A stretch of 64,000 bases of DNA from an uncultured Flavobacteriaceae bacterium (GTDB lineage Bacteria; Bacteroidota; Bacteroidia; Flavobacteriales; Flavobacteriaceae). Positions 46,852-57,062 of the stretch are shown here, piece by piece (the first letter of the stretch is position 1; each line of letters begins with the position of its first letter). Both the position numbers and the translations under genes were made by a program. The notes under the pieces were generated by a model. It was not told the origin of the DNA. It did not search any database and was given only the letters and a program-made list of their open reading frames with translations. The stretch is from assembly GCA_947501845.1 (NCBI GenBank), contig CANMXP010000005.1, positions 1 to 64,000 on the forward strand, written 5' to 3'.

Positions 46852-46922
46852 CCGTTGTGCATTTTGAGTATTTATTCTCTCTCTAACTTGTGCTTTAGGT
46901 AAAATTTCAAAATGCACAACGG
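46852..46922. repeat. 16-bp perfect inverted repeat with 39-nt spacer
   Basis: Arms CCGTTGTGCATTTTGA (46852-46867) and its exact complement (46907-46922) flank 39 bp (46868-46906). It lies 16 bp after the stop codon of the 1734-aa gene and has no adjacent T-run. It could be an unusual 3'-UTR hairpin, a small-RNA element or a MITE-like remnant. Confidence 0.8.
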
Positions 46923-46938
46923 ATAATTAACAAACTAA

Positions 46939-49900
46939 CTATTTAACCAATACTTTTTTAGATAGTCCTCTCTCTTCGGTTTTTATTTTCAAGATATAAC
47001 TACCAGATTTGATTTGGTTCGCGTTATATTCTATATAATTGCTATTTGTTTTAACTTTAAATTGTAATAAAGATTGGCCCAGCATATTAATCATTTCGGC
47101 AGATTCTATGTTCCTTAATGTTGGATTATGAATAATAATACGCTCTTTTTCATTAGAAAAATATACCTGAAGTTTGGTATCTTCAATGTCTTTAATATCT
47201 AATGCTGAATTATTGGCAGAGAAAACGATTTCAAAACGGTCTAAATGTGCTCCAACTGTTAGGTATACATCATATTTATCATCTCTTAGGTTATGATAAA
47301 TACCTAATTCTTTATCGTTTAAATAAATATCCAAATCATTACTTATATTTTCCAGTTCATCTATTTTAATAGAGCTAAGGCCTTCTTTGTTAGTTTTTAT
47401 ACCTAATGGTAGTTTTTGCTCCAAATCGAAATTATTTACAGCTTGTATAATATGTTTACCACCAGAAAAGGTCCAGAACATGTCTTCTTTATTGTCTTCA
47501 ATTAATGGTGCGTCATAACCAAGGTCGAATTCATTTGAAGCGTTTGCATCGACTCCAACCAATAACTGTCTATGATACCCATCTGGAGAATCGAACATAA
47601 GCCTGATTTTTTGTCTGCCATCTGCATATGTTTTTTGAGCTGTGCTATTTTTCTTTTTTGTATTTCCACCCTTAAGGAAAAGCGAAGAGGCCGTGCCTTC
47701 TGTAATAAAAGCCCGTTGGCTATTTTTAAACACCAGACTACCACCAACGATAGCTTCACTTAGTACAGGAGCATTTGCATCTATTAATGTGGAAACAAAG
47801 AACCCTTGGCCAACAGGAATGTACTGGCCTGGCGTTTTTGTACCAGAAGCTCCATTCTCATCAATTCTTGTGTCATTATTAACTGCGACAGCACCTCCCA
47901 TTAAGGTATAAGTTGCGTAGCCACCTTGATATTCAGCTAGCCTATGTGTGCCACTAGCAAAGTGATCCCAAAAATATAAGGCACCATTAATAATGTTTCC
48001 ATTGGTATTTCTACCATCTGTTTCGAGGTTGCTTAAATTATCTTTAATAAACTCTTGAGCGTCTAGGGCAGAAGGGTATGGGTTACCAACTAAATATTCG
48101 TTACCAGCGCTTATGGTTAGTGTGATATCGCCGTTATTAGGTTTACCGTCAAAAACATAGTTTTGAGTAGAAGTAAAAGAACTTCCAGAACTTTCAACGC
48201 CTTTCATAGTAAAACCTTCTCCTACTTGTAGTTGCCCCGTACTTCTTACATGTTGCCACGATGAATAATCATCAGCTGTTTGGTTGCTAAACTTCCAGAT
48301 CCAATAATCGGCAACACTAATATCTGTACCAGAAACACTACCATCGTACCCAGAAGTTAAAAAGGTAATATTGTTTGGAGATGCTGGTGTGCTACCATTT
48401 TTTAGTATGTTATCTGCCAAAGTATAAGCATTATTATTTGTTGTTGCATTGCTCAAGCCAACAGGAGAAGACCAGTAATTATAGGTGTATAAATCTTTGG
48501 TACCCTGCTGATCGCGTTCTAGGGTTCCAGAACTTGTTGGGTCTAAATCGCTATCCTCAGTTTGTATTAACTGAGACTCGCCTTCTAAATCTATGGTACC
48601 ATCAAGTTTTAAATAATGGGAAACAGTCAGGGCATACCCAGTGTTAGTACCGGTATCACCATCAATTTGTAACTCACCGCTGTTAATAATTAAACCTAAT
48701 ACGGTTCTATTGCCGTTTCTGGAAGCAGGAATTAGTGATGTATCTGAATTGTCTAAAGTAACGTTGTGGTCTATTTGAACAATATTGTAATCGATCGTTT
48801 CTAGCGCAGCTAAATATGAATCAACTCCAGGTAAATATTGCACGTTACCATTTTCCCAGGTGGTAGAATCATCCCAATCACCATTTTGAGTCGTTTTATA
48901 AGGTAGCGGTGCTGTTTGTTCATCCAGATCGTCGTATCGTATCATAGAGGCATCGTTGCCGCTATTAGATTCATCTTTTACGCTACCAAACACTAAGGTA
49001 CTCATTGGGTAATAGGCTATTAAATTATTCCAAGGAATTGAGATTATATCATTTTTTGTAGTTGCAGATGGTAGTACTTTGCCATCGGCAAAACTAGAAT
49101 TGTTCTCAATTTCCTGGTTCATGATGTACCGAATTTGATCTGCGGTTAGTGCTACGTTCCAAACACGAACTTCATCTACACTACCTCTCATTTTTTGCTG
49201 TCTTTTAATATGGTGTGCAGCACCAATAAGGAAATGTGAGTCTGACGGCGTTTCTATAGGGTCCAGAGTATCATCACTATCCTCAAGATAACCATCAATA
49301 TAAAGGCTTGTCATATTCGTACCAGAATTATAAGTCGCGGCTATATGATGCCATTCATTCTCTGGTATGGTAGCTGAGGTTTGTAAGGTATTGTTGGAAC
49401 TATCATTAGGGTCTCTCCAAACCATTCTAAACTGACTGGTAGAGTTTATTCTAAAGGAATAGCCATGCGTATAAGTTTCACCTGGAGGACCTGGAGCTTC
49501 GTGGAAATAATTTCTTTTGGAAACAATATCAAATTTGTTTTCTCCAACATCGCGTTTTACCCAGGCACTAATAGTAAAATCGGTATTGGCAAGGTCATTT
49601 ACATCACCTGCATCCAAATAAGTATCTGTTGTTGTATAATTACCAAAATAGGTTGAACGAGAGCCTATGGCGACTTCTGGTGTAGAACCAAATGTAATGT
49701 ATTTAGTGCCTTCAAAATAGAAATCAACTTCTAGTTCGGTGCCTACATCTTCCATAGTAGCAGAGGTCACGTTAGTTGTAAACGAAGCATCGTCTGCAAC
49801 AATCATAACATATTCTTCGCTACCAGTATTCGTTCCAGAAACCATAGATTCTGGGATGGAAAGTTTGATAGTTGGTATAGAATCTGTAACCACCATTTTC

Positions 49901-52143
49901 CATTTTCTGGTTATAGGTGTAACACTTACACTGCTCGTTACTCCTGTGCCTGCTCCAAAATCTTTAGTAATATCTGTTGCTGAAGTTGTAGCTCCATTGT
50001 CATGGCCCCACATTAAAAATGTTTTATCGGCAAAAAATGAATTGGAATTTGCACTATTTGTGGCTGCAATATCTTTGATACCAACAGTAATATCGTCTGT
50101 GGTATTAATTGTTTTAGATTGTTTTTGATTCAATCCAGCAATATTATCCTGTCCAATACCAGTAACATTGTAGTTGTACCCTACATTGTCTGATTGATCC
50201 CAAATAACCCGACCGTCTGAATCTACATAGTCTTGCGATGTACCATTAACACCAAGGGTTATACCGTACTTAATAGCTAAATAGGATTCTACTTGGTCTC
50301 GCTCTCCAGACGTTAATGCTTGATTAAAGACAATCAATTCTGCAATACCACCATCCCATCTTCTACCAGTATTTGAGGGGTGAGCCCCTATTCCCGCTGT
50401 TAGAGAAGCAGGTAATGTATTGGCATTGGTTGAAGCTGTGCCTTGCGAAGCTCCAGCGTCGAATAATTCTGAGTTAGAACCAGCCACATAATCATAATTA
50501 ACTAAAAAAGGTGTACCATCTGCAATGGTTGTTGAAACGACACCTGTAGGATCAGAGCCATCATAATATCGTCCTTGAAATGCTGTACTACTTGTTTGCT
50601 CTATAGAAACAGATCCACTGCCACCACCATTAAGGTTTAATAAATGTTTCGTGGTGTTAAAAGTACCTTCTGCCACGGCAAAAATAGTCATGGTTGCATT
50701 TGAAGCGGTCGTTGCTAGCATTTCATGGTTGGTACCATCAAAATCTATCATAGGATTGAAGTTAATGGCATTTTCATTAAAAATAGGTTGGTTAATTCCT
50801 GTTGCTTGTGTAGCATCATTGTTATTATCGGTATTGTCTAACCAGTTTAATACAGGATCTGTATCTTCTGCACTATCTCCTGCTAATTCTTCAACCCCAG
50901 AATCGGCCTTGAGCCATAGCTCCATATTAGAGGTAACCCCTCCTGGACCTTGTGTAAAGTCAAAATTTACAATTTGCATATTCGTACCTAGGGTAGAAGT
51001 TCCACTACCAGCACGATGTACCCAGTGTTCGGCCTGTGTTAATGAATTTAATTTATAATTTCTCCATCCTCTACCGTAACCTGCACCTGTACCGCTATGG
51101 TATGTAGATCCAACTACCATGGCCTGACTTAAATCTGTTAGTCCAGCTGAGGTTATGTCTATAGTTATAGAAGCTCCTGTTGAAGAATCACTATATCTGG
51201 TTACTGTTACTTCTGGATTATTTAGAATGTGTACAAAATGACGATTGGTACCGTCTGAGTCGTGTGAACCATCAAATGTCCAATCTACACTTCTGGTATC
51301 ACTTCCTGGCTCTACCATGGGCCAGTTATCGGCGTTCGCATCGTTAGCACCAACAGTATCAGTATCGCCTCTATGATGGCCAAAAATAATGGCATTGGAC
51401 CAATTGCTTACATCGGTAGTTGTACCTGTACCATCAGATCTATTAGTAAGTGTCATAGAACCTGTGTCGTTAGCAGTTGCTCCAGAATCTCCATGTAAAA
51501 CAGTCCAGTTTGAACCCGTAAATTCAACCAGAGTGATGTAAACTCTAACATTAGGGGTGTTGGTTCCGCCTTTTTCTACTCTTAGGGTGGTACCATCTGT
51601 TAAATAGGCAATTGCCGTTGCAGAGTCGGCATCGTCAGTACCAGAGTCATTCATTATCCCAGTAATGAACGGTATACATTTATCTTTGTTCGCAATGCCC
51701 GAAATGGTTTGATCGACCGTATAAGTGCCTCCATTAAGATCTACGGCATAACGTCCTCTAACAATAAATTCATTAGAGTCGCCAGCAGCACCGGTATATT
51801 CCCAAATGGAGGTATTAAACCTTGTATTTTCATTCTGAGAACCAGACTCTCTATAATATGTAAGTGTACCAGTTCCTGTTAAAATACGACCTCCAGCCAT
51901 ATCGTCACCTTCTCTTACAGCAGTAGCAGCATTGGGGCCTCCATGGGTTTTTCTATTATTATTAGCTAGAGCTACGGCATTATTTAGGGAAGAAACAGCC
52001 GTAAAACTGGTATTCGTACCACCAGAATTGCCAATATCGTCTTGTATATGTTGTACTTTAAAATCTTGAGAAATAACGGTTAAATTATAGCTCAAAAATA
52101 TTCCTAAAAGGATGTGTTTTGGGAGTGAAGGGAAATTTTCCAT
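46939..52143 (-). CDS. giant T9SS surface protein with LamG-like domains
   Basis: A 1734-aa exported protein with a signal peptide (about 1-26). An N-terminal beta-rich domain (about 27-400) is followed by two ConA/LamG-like regions. The first (about 405-630) ends with IAELIVFNQALTSGERDQ and EYLAIKYGI-like, a DUF8202/LamG layout. The second is at about 850-1060 and contains ENEWHHIAATYNSGT and MRGSVDEVRVWNVAL. The rest (about 1100-1734) contains NYWSSPVG, VGNPYPSALDA and a T9SS type A tail (about 1655-1734), and is homologous to the downstream giant. The N-terminal half differs, so the two genes are a partial duplication. The role is likely cell-surface glycan binding or adhesion. No catalytic residues are evident. 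Confidence 0.85.
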   Translation of the reverse strand: MENFPSLPKHILLGIFLSYNLTVISQDFKVQHIQDDIGNSGGTNTSFTAVSSLNNAVALANNNRKTHGGPNAATAVREGDDMAGGRILTGTGTLTYYRESGSQNENTRFNTSIWEYTGAAGDSNEFIVRGRYAVDLNGGTYTVDQTISGIANKDKCIPFITGIMNDSGTDDADSATAIAYLTDGTTLRVEKGGTNTPNVRVYITLVEFTGSNWTVLHGDSGATANDTGSMTLTNRSDGTGTTTDVSNWSNAIIFGHHRGDTDTVGANDANADNWPMVEPGSDTRSVDWTFDGSHDSDGTNRHFVHILNNPEVTVTRYSDSSTGASITIDITSAGLTDLSQAMVVGSTYHSGTGAGYGRGWRNYKLNSLTQAEHWVHRAGSGTSTLGTNMQIVNFDFTQGPGGVTSNMELWLKADSGVEELAGDSAEDTDPVLNWLDNTDNNNDATQATGINQPIFNENAINFNPMIDFDGTNHEMLATTASNATMTIFAVAEGTFNTTKHLLNLNGGGSGSVSIEQTSSTAFQGRYYDGSDPTGVVSTTIADGTPFLVNYDYVAGSNSELFDAGASQGTASTNANTLPASLTAGIGAHPSNTGRRWDGGIAELIVFNQALTSGERDQVESYLAIKYGITLGVNGTSQDYVDSDGRVIWDQSDNVGYNYNVTGIGQDNIAGLNQKQSKTINTTDDITVGIKDIAATNSANSNSFFADKTFLMWGHDNGATTSATDITKDFGAGTGVTSSVSVTPITRKWKMVVTDSIPTIKLSIPESMVSGTNTGSEEYVMIVADDASFTTNVTSATMEDVGTELEVDFYFEGTKYITFGSTPEVAIGSRSTYFGNYTTTDTYLDAGDVNDLANTDFTISAWVKRDVGENKFDIVSKRNYFHEAPGPPGETYTHGYSFRINSTSQFRMVWRDPNDSSNNTLQTSATIPENEWHHIAATYNSGTNMTSLYIDGYLEDSDDTLDPIETPSDSHFLIGAAHHIKRQQKMRGSVDEVRVWNVALTADQIRYIMNQEIENNSSFADGKVLPSATTKNDIISIPWNNLIAYYPMSTLVFGSVKDESNSGNDASMIRYDDLDEQTAPLPYKTTQNGDWDDSTTWENGNVQYLPGVDSYLAALETIDYNIVQIDHNVTLDNSDTSLIPASRNGNRTVLGLIINSGELQIDGDTGTNTGYALTVSHYLKLDGTIDLEGESQLIQTEDSDLDPTSSGTLERDQQGTKDLYTYNYWSSPVGLSNATTNNNAYTLADNILKNGSTPASPNNITFLTSGYDGSVSGTDISVADYWIWKFSNQTADDYSSWQHVRSTGQLQVGEGFTMKGVESSGSSFTSTQNYVFDGKPNNGDITLTISAGNEYLVGNPYPSALDAQEFIKDNLSNLETDGRNTNGNIINGALYFWDHFASGTHRLAEYQGGYATYTLMGGAVAVNNDTRIDENGASGTKTPGQYIPVGQGFFVSTLIDANAPVLSEAIVGGSLVFKNSQRAFITEGTASSLFLKGGNTKKKNSTAQKTYADGRQKIRLMFDSPDGYHRQLLVGVDANASNEFDLGYDAPLIEDNKEDMFWTFSGGKHIIQAVNNFDLEQKLPLGIKTNKEGLSSIKIDELENISNDLDIYLNDKELGIYHNLRDDKYDVYLTVGAHLDRFEIVFSANNSALDIKDIEDTKLQVYFSNEKERIIIHNPTLRNIESAEMINMLGQSLLQFKVKTNSNYIEYNANQIKSGSYILKIKTEERGLSKKVLVK

Positions 52144-52701
52144 AAGCGGTTAAAGTTTGTAGTTTGGGACTAACTATTTGAAGCAAACGTACTACAAAAT
52201 TCTATGAAATGCAAGAAAAATCGATGAAATGCATTTTTGTAAAAATTTAATTTCACTATTTAATCATTGTAATATGTTGTTTTTTAAGGTGTTGTGAGGG
52301 TTTTTGTTTTTTGTAATATTTGTATTATATCTTGTAATATTTACTTGATATTTTGCTGGTTTTTTTTAAATTTATGATCTAATTTGGGAAAAACAGTTTG
52401 ATATATTAACTAATTTTTTGGAGTTTATTGACGATGGTTTTTTAGTATTATTTTCACATTTCAATTGATATTTTGTGATGCCTAAATTTGTGGTTATTTC
52501 ATACGAACCAATAATGAGAAAAAAGTATAAAAGTTTTTTTACAGATTTCAAATTTAAAGATTTGATAATCTAAGACTTATAGTAAAAAAGAGAATCGTTT
52601 TACTATTAAAGTAGGATAATATTTATTAATAAATGTTGAATATTCGTTGTTTTTAGAAAAAAAAGCACTAACTTGTTGAATACTAACCAATTCTTTTAAA
52701 T
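52144..52701. other. 558-bp divergent intergenic region
   Basis: No gene is visible. The left side carries the promoter of the 1734-aa gene and its tandem motif (52184-52233). A 7-bp inverted repeat AGTAAAA/TTTTACT (52581-52604) lies about 100 bp before the first sulfatase. The rest is AT-rich and I see no clear promoter for the sulfatase. Confidence 0.5.
52184..52233 (-). promoter_or_regulatory. promoter and exact tandem repeat before the 1734-aa gene
   Basis: On the minus strand, TTG (plus-strand CAA at 52212-52214) and TACGTTTG (52184-52191) are 20 bp apart and match the Bacteroidota promoter. The 10-mer ATGAAATGCA occurs exactly twice, at 52204-52213 and 52224-52233, 20 bp apart, overlapping the -33 region. 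That is a typical place for a tandem activator site. Confidence 0.6.
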
Positions 52702-55700
52702 ATGAAAACTACCAAGTATTTATGTTTATTGCTATTAGTATTATTTTTTAATTCTCTCAATTCTCAAAGTCCCAATGTTATAGTCATAATTGCAGACGAC
52801 ATGGGGTGGTCACAAGTTAGTACAGGATTAACAAATTTGAATAATCCAAGTGATTTTTATGAAACTCCAACTTTGGAAACTTTGGCTACTCAAGGTATTG
52901 CATTTCCATATGCCTATGTTAACGGTGCCAATTGTGCGCCTACACGGGCTGCACTATTAAGTGGTCAGTATGCAGCTAGGTCAACTAACAACATTTTTAA
53001 TGTCTACGATTTGAACAGAGGGAATACAAGTTCGAATTCTACATTAATTGGTCCAGATATGGGTTTAGCATCTAATAATAATATAGATGAAATTCCTGCA
53101 AGTGCTATAACTATTGCAGAAACAATGAAAACTGCAGGTTATACTACAGCGCATTTAGGTAAGTTCCATGTTGGAGAAAATGAATCGTCCAATACCTCTA
53201 ACAATGCACCAACAGACCAAGGTTTTGATTATAATTATGGAGGAGGTACATCTGGAGCACCAGGAAGTTATTTTGCGTCAAGCAGTGCGCCTTATACGTT
53301 TAGCAGTAACATTGGACCAGAATTAGATGTGTATGCTGCGCCTTATACCTTAGCAGAATCTTTGGCACTGGCAGGAGATAATTCATTAGATGGGACTCCA
53401 AAGCATGTTACAGATGCCATGGCAGATGCTGCAATTGATTTTATGGAAGCCGAAAAGAACAATCCCTTTTTCATGCACTTTAGTAATTATGCGATTCATG
53501 GACCGTTTAACCAGGCTAATGCCAGACCAGATTTATATGCCAAATACGACACTAAAACGCCTAGTCAGATGGGGCACAATAACATTGGTCAAGCTGCGAT
53601 CGCAGAAGGTATGGACCAAACAATAGGAAGACTGATAGATTATTTAAAAACTACAGCAGACCCCAGAAACCCTGGCAGTATGCTATCGGAAAACACTTTA
53701 GTATATTTCATATCAGATAATGGAGGTGCTATAAGCAGTGATGATGCAGGGCCTTTACGTGGTATGAAAGGTGAATATTATGAAGGAGGCATTAGGTCTG
53801 TTACTATAGCATGGTCTGAAGCAACATGGTTAGCAAATAAAGGCACTATAAATACAACACCTGTTATAGCTTTCGATTTATATCCTACTTTGGTAGAAAT
53901 GGCAGGAGGAACACTTCCAGGGGGTGGCTACGAAATTGATGGTGCTAGTCAATGGCAAATGCTAACCAATGGAACAGCTTTAGGTAGAGATGGTATCTTT
54001 TGGCATTTTCCTGGTTACTTAATTGATTCAAAACGAGACCAAAGACCCGTTTCTATAATAAGAAAAGGAGATTATAAATTAATTTATAATTATGAAACAC
54101 AGTCTTATGAACTGTACCATCTTATTAATGATATTAGTGAAACAACAAATTTATTGTCAGGGAGCCCAGATCAAGCTACTTTAATAATAGCTAATGATAT
54201 GAGTACCGATTTACAAAATCACCTTATAAACACGTCAGCACCTCTGCCTACCTATAGAAGTGATGGTACTACAGTTGCTTCACCATATATTATAAGTACA
54301 ACGGGAGGCACGCCAAACTCAACTGATGGCTGTCAGGCCATAAGCGGCTATGATGCTTATTGGGATTTTGACATTGCCAGTGATGCTAATGATGCTTCTG
54401 GAAATGGGAATGATCCCAATCCAGTAAATGGCACGTTAACTTATGACGCGGTAGACTTTAAAGAAGGCGATCAATCGGTTATTTTTGATGGAACCGTAGA
54501 TATTAATTATAGTTCGGCTACTTTTATGTCTCCAGCTACATCTGCAAGAACGGTTACTGCTTGGGTTAAGCCAACTGGTTTAAGTGGTATTCAGGAAATC
54601 TTCGATGAAGGAGGAAATACGGTTGGGATGGCGATTCGATTAAATGGTTCGAATTTAGAGTCTATTGTTAGAAGTTCATTAACTGTTGCAGATAGTTTAA
54701 CAGCAGCATTTCCAAATGATGGAGATTGGCACCATGTCGCGTTAGTATATGATGGTGCTAATACGAGTCATAAACTATTTATAGATGGAGTTGTAGCTAC
54801 TTCCAGTACTGCAGCACCAAGTACTCTTGCTTCCCATAATGCGACAGGAGGTGGTATAGGAGGTGTTATTGGTAGCTGGGATAGTTTTGTAAATGCTGCC
54901 GATAGTTATTTTATAGGTAAAATGGATGCTTTTGCAGTGTATGATTCTGTATTGAATGACACGCAAATATATGATGCTGCATGTGTGGTGTTAACAAACT
55001 CAACAGCAGGATGTCAACCGACCGCTGGTTATGAAGCTTTTTGGGATTTCGATTTGGCAAATACGACCATAAATGATGATGCTTCAGGTAATTTGCATAA
55101 TCCTATTGCTATAGTTGGTGCTATAACAGCAGATACGTCAGATTTTAAAGAAGGCGATCAATCTGCAGTATTCGATGGCAGTTCGAGTGTACAATATTCA
55201 CCAGGATCTCCAGGCAATTTTATGGAAAATAGTCATAGTTCAAGGACTACTATGGCATGGGTAAAACCAACAAACCTATCGGGTATTCAGAATATATTTG
55301 ATGAAGGAGGCGGGACTGTTGGAATTGCTATGCGACTAAATGGAAGTAATCTGGAATATGTGGTTAGAGATAGCTCAACGACGTCTGTTCAAATAAGTGC
55401 TGCTTTTCCGAATGATGGTGATTGGCATCATGTAGCATTGGTCTATGATGGTGGAAATACAATTCAACGATTATATATAGATGGTATTGAGGTCGCATCA
55501 GGCACTGCCCCTGCTTCTATTGGTACACATACAGGTAAAGGTGGTATAGGTGGAAAAATTAGTGGGAGTGATAGTTTTGGAAATTCTTCTGATGCTTTCT
55601 TTATAGGAAAAATGGATGCCTTTGCCGTTTATGACGGCATATTAAATGCCACCGAAATAAGTAATTCTGCCTGTGTGACACCTCCTGCTGTAGTAGCAGA

Positions 55701-56889
55701 TGCTGGACCAGATGTAACAATTTGTGAAGGTGATACAACCACCTTAACAGCTTCAGGTGGAACCAGTTATTTATGGAACACAGGAGCGACTACGGCTAGT
55801 ATCAATGTTAGTCCTACATCTACAACAACATATACGGTTACCGTTTCAGATGGAATTACATCAGACAATGACGATGTGATAGTTACAGTCAATCCATCAC
55901 CTACAGCAGATGCTGGAGCAGATGTGACTATAGATGAAGGTGATTCTACCACTTTAACAGCATCTGGAGGTGGCACCTATTTATGGAGTACAGGTGAAAC
56001 TACAGCTAGCATTACCGTTAGTCCGACAGTAACTACGACTTATACAGTAACAGTTACGCAAAATGGTTGTAACTCGAATGATGATGTTATCGTTACGGTA
56101 AATACAGTTGGTTGTTCGTATTCAGTAATAAACACAGAAGGTTTTGAAACTGGTTGGGGAATTTGGAATGATGGTGGTTCAGATTCTTTTAGAGACTCGA
56201 ACTCAATTTATGCCACTACAGGAAGTTATAGTATGCGTCTTAGAGATAATACATCAACATCTGTTGGGACTACAGATGACTTAGATTTAACAGCTTACGA
56301 AGAAATAACAGTTGATTTTGGTTATTATTGTAGAAGTATGGATAACAGCAATGAAGATTTTTGGCTACAAATTTCTACAGACGGTGGAAGTAATTATACC
56401 ACCATGGAAGAATGGAACAGGGATGATGAATTTGTTAATAATCAATTTTATACAGACCAGGTTATCATAGCAGGTCCTTTTACTTCAAATACCAGATTAC
56501 GATTTAGAGCAGATGCTTCAGGAAATTCAGATTGGGTTTATATTGATGATATCGTTATTAGTGGATGCAGCACTGGGGGTAGTTCTAAAATTAATTCTAC
56601 AAAAACAGAAGAAGTATTTGCAGATATAGATGACGTCCCTCATTTAAAAGACGTAGAAGTTAAACTCTATCCCAACCCATTTAAAGAGCAATTGATTATT
56701 AAGATTCCTGCGGACTATACTAAATCGAATGTGCGCATATTTAATATGCTTGGTCAATTAATTATTGAAGATAATTATTTTAAAGCACCGCTGATTAAGA
56801 TTCCTACTTCTAATTTAGAAAGTGGTCAATATTTAATCAATATAGATGTAGATGGGGAAAACATTCGAAAACGAATTGTAAAAAAATAA
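52702..56889 (+). CDS. T9SS sulfatase with two LamG domains (copy 1)
   Basis: A 1395-aa exported type I sulfatase fusion. Signal peptide 1-21. The sulfatase domain (about 23-510) has D32-D33 and D339-N340 as metal ligands, HLGKFH (151-156), IHGPF (H266) and K356. The formylglycine motif is NCAPTR, with C78 as the converted residue. Two LamG domains follow (about 543-765 and 769-995; DGDWHHVALVYDGANT is typical), then two Ig-like repeats (about 1000-1135), a jelly-roll domain (about 1137-1290; EGFETGWGIWNDGGSDS) and a T9SS type A tail (about 1313-1395). Desulfation of an algal polysaccharide at the cell surface is likely; the exact substrate is unknown. A paralogue follows on the same strand. 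Confidence 0.93.
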   Translation: MKTTKYLCLLLLVLFFNSLNSQSPNVIVIIADDMGWSQVSTGLTNLNNPSDFYETPTLETLATQGIAFPYAYVNGANCAPTRAALLSGQYAARSTNNIFNVYDLNRGNTSSNSTLIGPDMGLASNNNIDEIPASAITIAETMKTAGYTTAHLGKFHVGENESSNTSNNAPTDQGFDYNYGGGTSGAPGSYFASSSAPYTFSSNIGPELDVYAAPYTLAESLALAGDNSLDGTPKHVTDAMADAAIDFMEAEKNNPFFMHFSNYAIHGPFNQANARPDLYAKYDTKTPSQMGHNNIGQAAIAEGMDQTIGRLIDYLKTTADPRNPGSMLSENTLVYFISDNGGAISSDDAGPLRGMKGEYYEGGIRSVTIAWSEATWLANKGTINTTPVIAFDLYPTLVEMAGGTLPGGGYEIDGASQWQMLTNGTALGRDGIFWHFPGYLIDSKRDQRPVSIIRKGDYKLIYNYETQSYELYHLINDISETTNLLSGSPDQATLIIANDMSTDLQNHLINTSAPLPTYRSDGTTVASPYIISTTGGTPNSTDGCQAISGYDAYWDFDIASDANDASGNGNDPNPVNGTLTYDAVDFKEGDQSVIFDGTVDINYSSATFMSPATSARTVTAWVKPTGLSGIQEIFDEGGNTVGMAIRLNGSNLESIVRSSLTVADSLTAAFPNDGDWHHVALVYDGANTSHKLFIDGVVATSSTAAPSTLASHNATGGGIGGVIGSWDSFVNAADSYFIGKMDAFAVYDSVLNDTQIYDAACVVLTNSTAGCQPTAGYEAFWDFDLANTTINDDASGNLHNPIAIVGAITADTSDFKEGDQSAVFDGSSSVQYSPGSPGNFMENSHSSRTTMAWVKPTNLSGIQNIFDEGGGTVGIAMRLNGSNLEYVVRDSSTTSVQISAAFPNDGDWHHVALVYDGGNTIQRLYIDGIEVASGTAPASIGTHTGKGGIGGKISGSDSFGNSSDAFFIGKMDAFAVYDGILNATEISNSACVTPPAVVADAGPDVTICEGDTTTLTASGGTSYLWNTGATTASINVSPTSTTTYTVTVSDGITSDNDDVIVTVNPSPTADAGADVTIDEGDSTTLTASGGGTYLWSTGETTASITVSPTVTTTYTVTVTQNGCNSNDDVIVTVNTVGCSYSVINTEGFETGWGIWNDGGSDSFRDSNSIYATTGSYSMRLRDNTSTSVGTTDDLDLTAYEEITVDFGYYCRSMDNSNEDFWLQISTDGGSNYTTMEEWNRDDEFVNNQFYTDQVIIAGPFTSNTRLRFRADASGNSDWVYIDDIVISGCSTGGSSKINSTKTEEVFADIDDVPHLKDVEVKLYPNPFKEQLIIKIPADYTKSNVRIFNMLGQLIIEDNYFKAPLIKIPTSNLESGQYLINIDVDGENIRKRIVKK

Positions 56890-56920
56890 GTAAAAAAATC
56901 TTGTTGTAATTTCATTAAAA

Positions 56921-56947
56921 AAGAAGGGTATATCCCTTCTTTTTTTT
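56921..56947 (+). terminator. terminator between the two sulfatase genes
   Basis: The 8-bp stem AAGAAGGG/CCCTTCTT around TATAT (56921-56941) is followed by a T-run. It lies 32 bp after the first sulfatase stop codon. So the two sulfatases are probably transcribed separately. Confidence 0.8.
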
Positions 56948-56990
56948 GAATGAATTATCTGTTTTATTTTGATTGTTATGTGAAAAAACA

Positions 56991-57022
56991 GACAAAACGA
57001 TTTTTTTATTCGACAAAATGCA
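56991..57022 (+). promoter_or_regulatory. tandem GACAAAA motif before the second sulfatase
   Basis: GACAAAACGA (56991-57000) and GACAAAATGCA (57012-57022) are imperfect direct repeats 21 bp apart, ending 41 bp before the start codon at 57063. A TTATTTTAG box (57023-57031), a poor match to TAnnTTTG, follows. The motif resembles the pair at 52204-52233. Confidence 0.45.
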
Positions 57023-57062
57023 TTATTTTAGTAGGAATTTTAATCATAAATACACCAAATCT

